Assembly (NCBI GenBank): GCA_039962225.1
Contig: JAMPKV010000019.1
Coordinates: 1 to 64,000, forward strand
Source of the DNA: Microcoleus sp. AS-A8
Lineage (GTDB): Bacteria > Cyanobacteriota > Cyanobacteriia > Cyanobacteriales > Coleofasciculaceae
DNA: 64,000 nt
Direction of reading: 5' to 3'
Shown: piece by piece, positions 63,795 through 64,000 of the stretch
Layout of the letters: every line of letters begins with the position of its first letter
How positions within the stretch are numbered: position 1 is the stretch's first letter
The notes under the pieces: model-generated
Told to the model about the DNA's origin: nothing
The model's input: only the letters and a program-made list of their open reading frames with translations
The model's database searches: none
Position numbers and translations under genes: made by a program

Positions 63795-63816
63795 TCTTAA
63801 CATATTTTATCAAAAA
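63795..63816 (-). promoter_or_regulatory. Promoter-like block upstream of the second infA copy
   Basis: Identical over 22 bases to the block at 63109-63130 and at nearly the same distance (72 bp) from its start codon. This shows that the duplication included the upstream region. Confidence 0.5.
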
Positions 63817-63907
63817 GGGGATTGAAATGGCTGAGTTTCAATTAAGCTGATGCTTGACTTAAAAAAAGCGATGGGACTGAAGTCCTACGACTCCCTAAGC
63901 ACGGATG

Positions 63908-64000
63908 TTAGGACACCACTGATTGCTGAAGCGATTGTGTTACTTCTTCCACAGAACGATCTCCATCAATGACTTTTAAGGAGGCTCGCTCCTTGTAAAA
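63908..64000 (-). CDS. adk: Adenylate kinase, C-terminal 30 residues (partial)
   Basis: The frame runs from the window edge to a TAA at 63910-63908. It encodes FYKERASLKVIDGDRSVEEV and a short tail. The VIDGDRSVEEVT segment is the usual end of adenylate kinase, and adk precedes infA in the cyanobacterial ribosomal cluster. The enzyme interconverts ATP, ADP and AMP. The N-terminal part is outside the window. Confidence 0.8.
   Translation of the reverse strand, partial: FYKERASLKVIDGDRSVEEVTQSLQQSVVS

Overview
The window looks like a chromosomal segment from a filamentous, phycobilisome-containing cyanobacterium. The evidence is psbM (photosystem II), a CpcS/CpeS-type phycobilin lyase, a plant-type 2Fe-2S ferredoxin, an apocarotenoid-oxygenase-type dioxygenase, cyanobacterial-style RibBA with a C-terminal extension, many copies of the HIP1 octamer GCGATCGC, and the cyanobacterial order of the ribosomal alpha operon. 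No phage, CRISPR array or plasmid backbone is visible. The genus cannot be fixed from the sequence alone.

Layout. 1-3.4 kb: the 3' end of an rRNA operon (5S) with a long-stem terminator, facing a dnaK-dnaJ chaperone pair. 4.3-12.2 kb: scattered single genes (S-formylglutathione hydrolase, HD-domain hydrolase, pentapeptide protein, glutaminase, papain-like peptidase, TerB-domain fusion, M90 metallopeptidase). 12.3-24.9 kb: ABC-F protein, a DsbD/ScsB-like reductase with a partner redoxin lipoprotein, a tnpB-only IS200/IS605-type element, a GH1 glycosidase, a PD-(D/E)XK-like protein, DUF29, ribBA and argC. 25-33 kb: a tripartite RND efflux set (adaptor and pump on the minus strand; PadR regulator and TolC on the plus strand). 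33-37 kb: ferredoxin, psbM, a tandem universal stress protein, a second pentapeptide protein and a second tnpB-only element.

37-54 kb is the most unusual part. A predicted exported TPR-CHAT caspase-like protein lies 4 bp downstream of a giant filamentous-haemagglutinin-type (two-partner secretion) exoprotein. A CHASE2 adenylate cyclase lies upstream on the same strand. About 6 kb away is a second, shorter exoprotein with the same C-terminal module. A folate/biopterin transporter, a MITE-like inverted-repeat element and a carotenoid oxygenase sit between them. No TpsB (FhaC/ShlB) transporter is in the window.

54-64 kb: a glycosyltransferase and a phycobilin lyase, then the minus-strand translation cluster, which reads adk (partial), infA-like copy, infA, rpmJ, rpsM, rpsK, rpoA, rplQ, truA, rplM, rpsI, rpmE, prfA. 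The tandem duplication of infA, including its upstream promoter-like block, is notable. The second copy has diverged and carries a basic C-terminal tail.

Functional themes are protein folding, redox and quality control, envelope export and efflux, photosynthesis upkeep, and core translation. All functions are inferred from sequence motifs recognised by eye. No database search was run.
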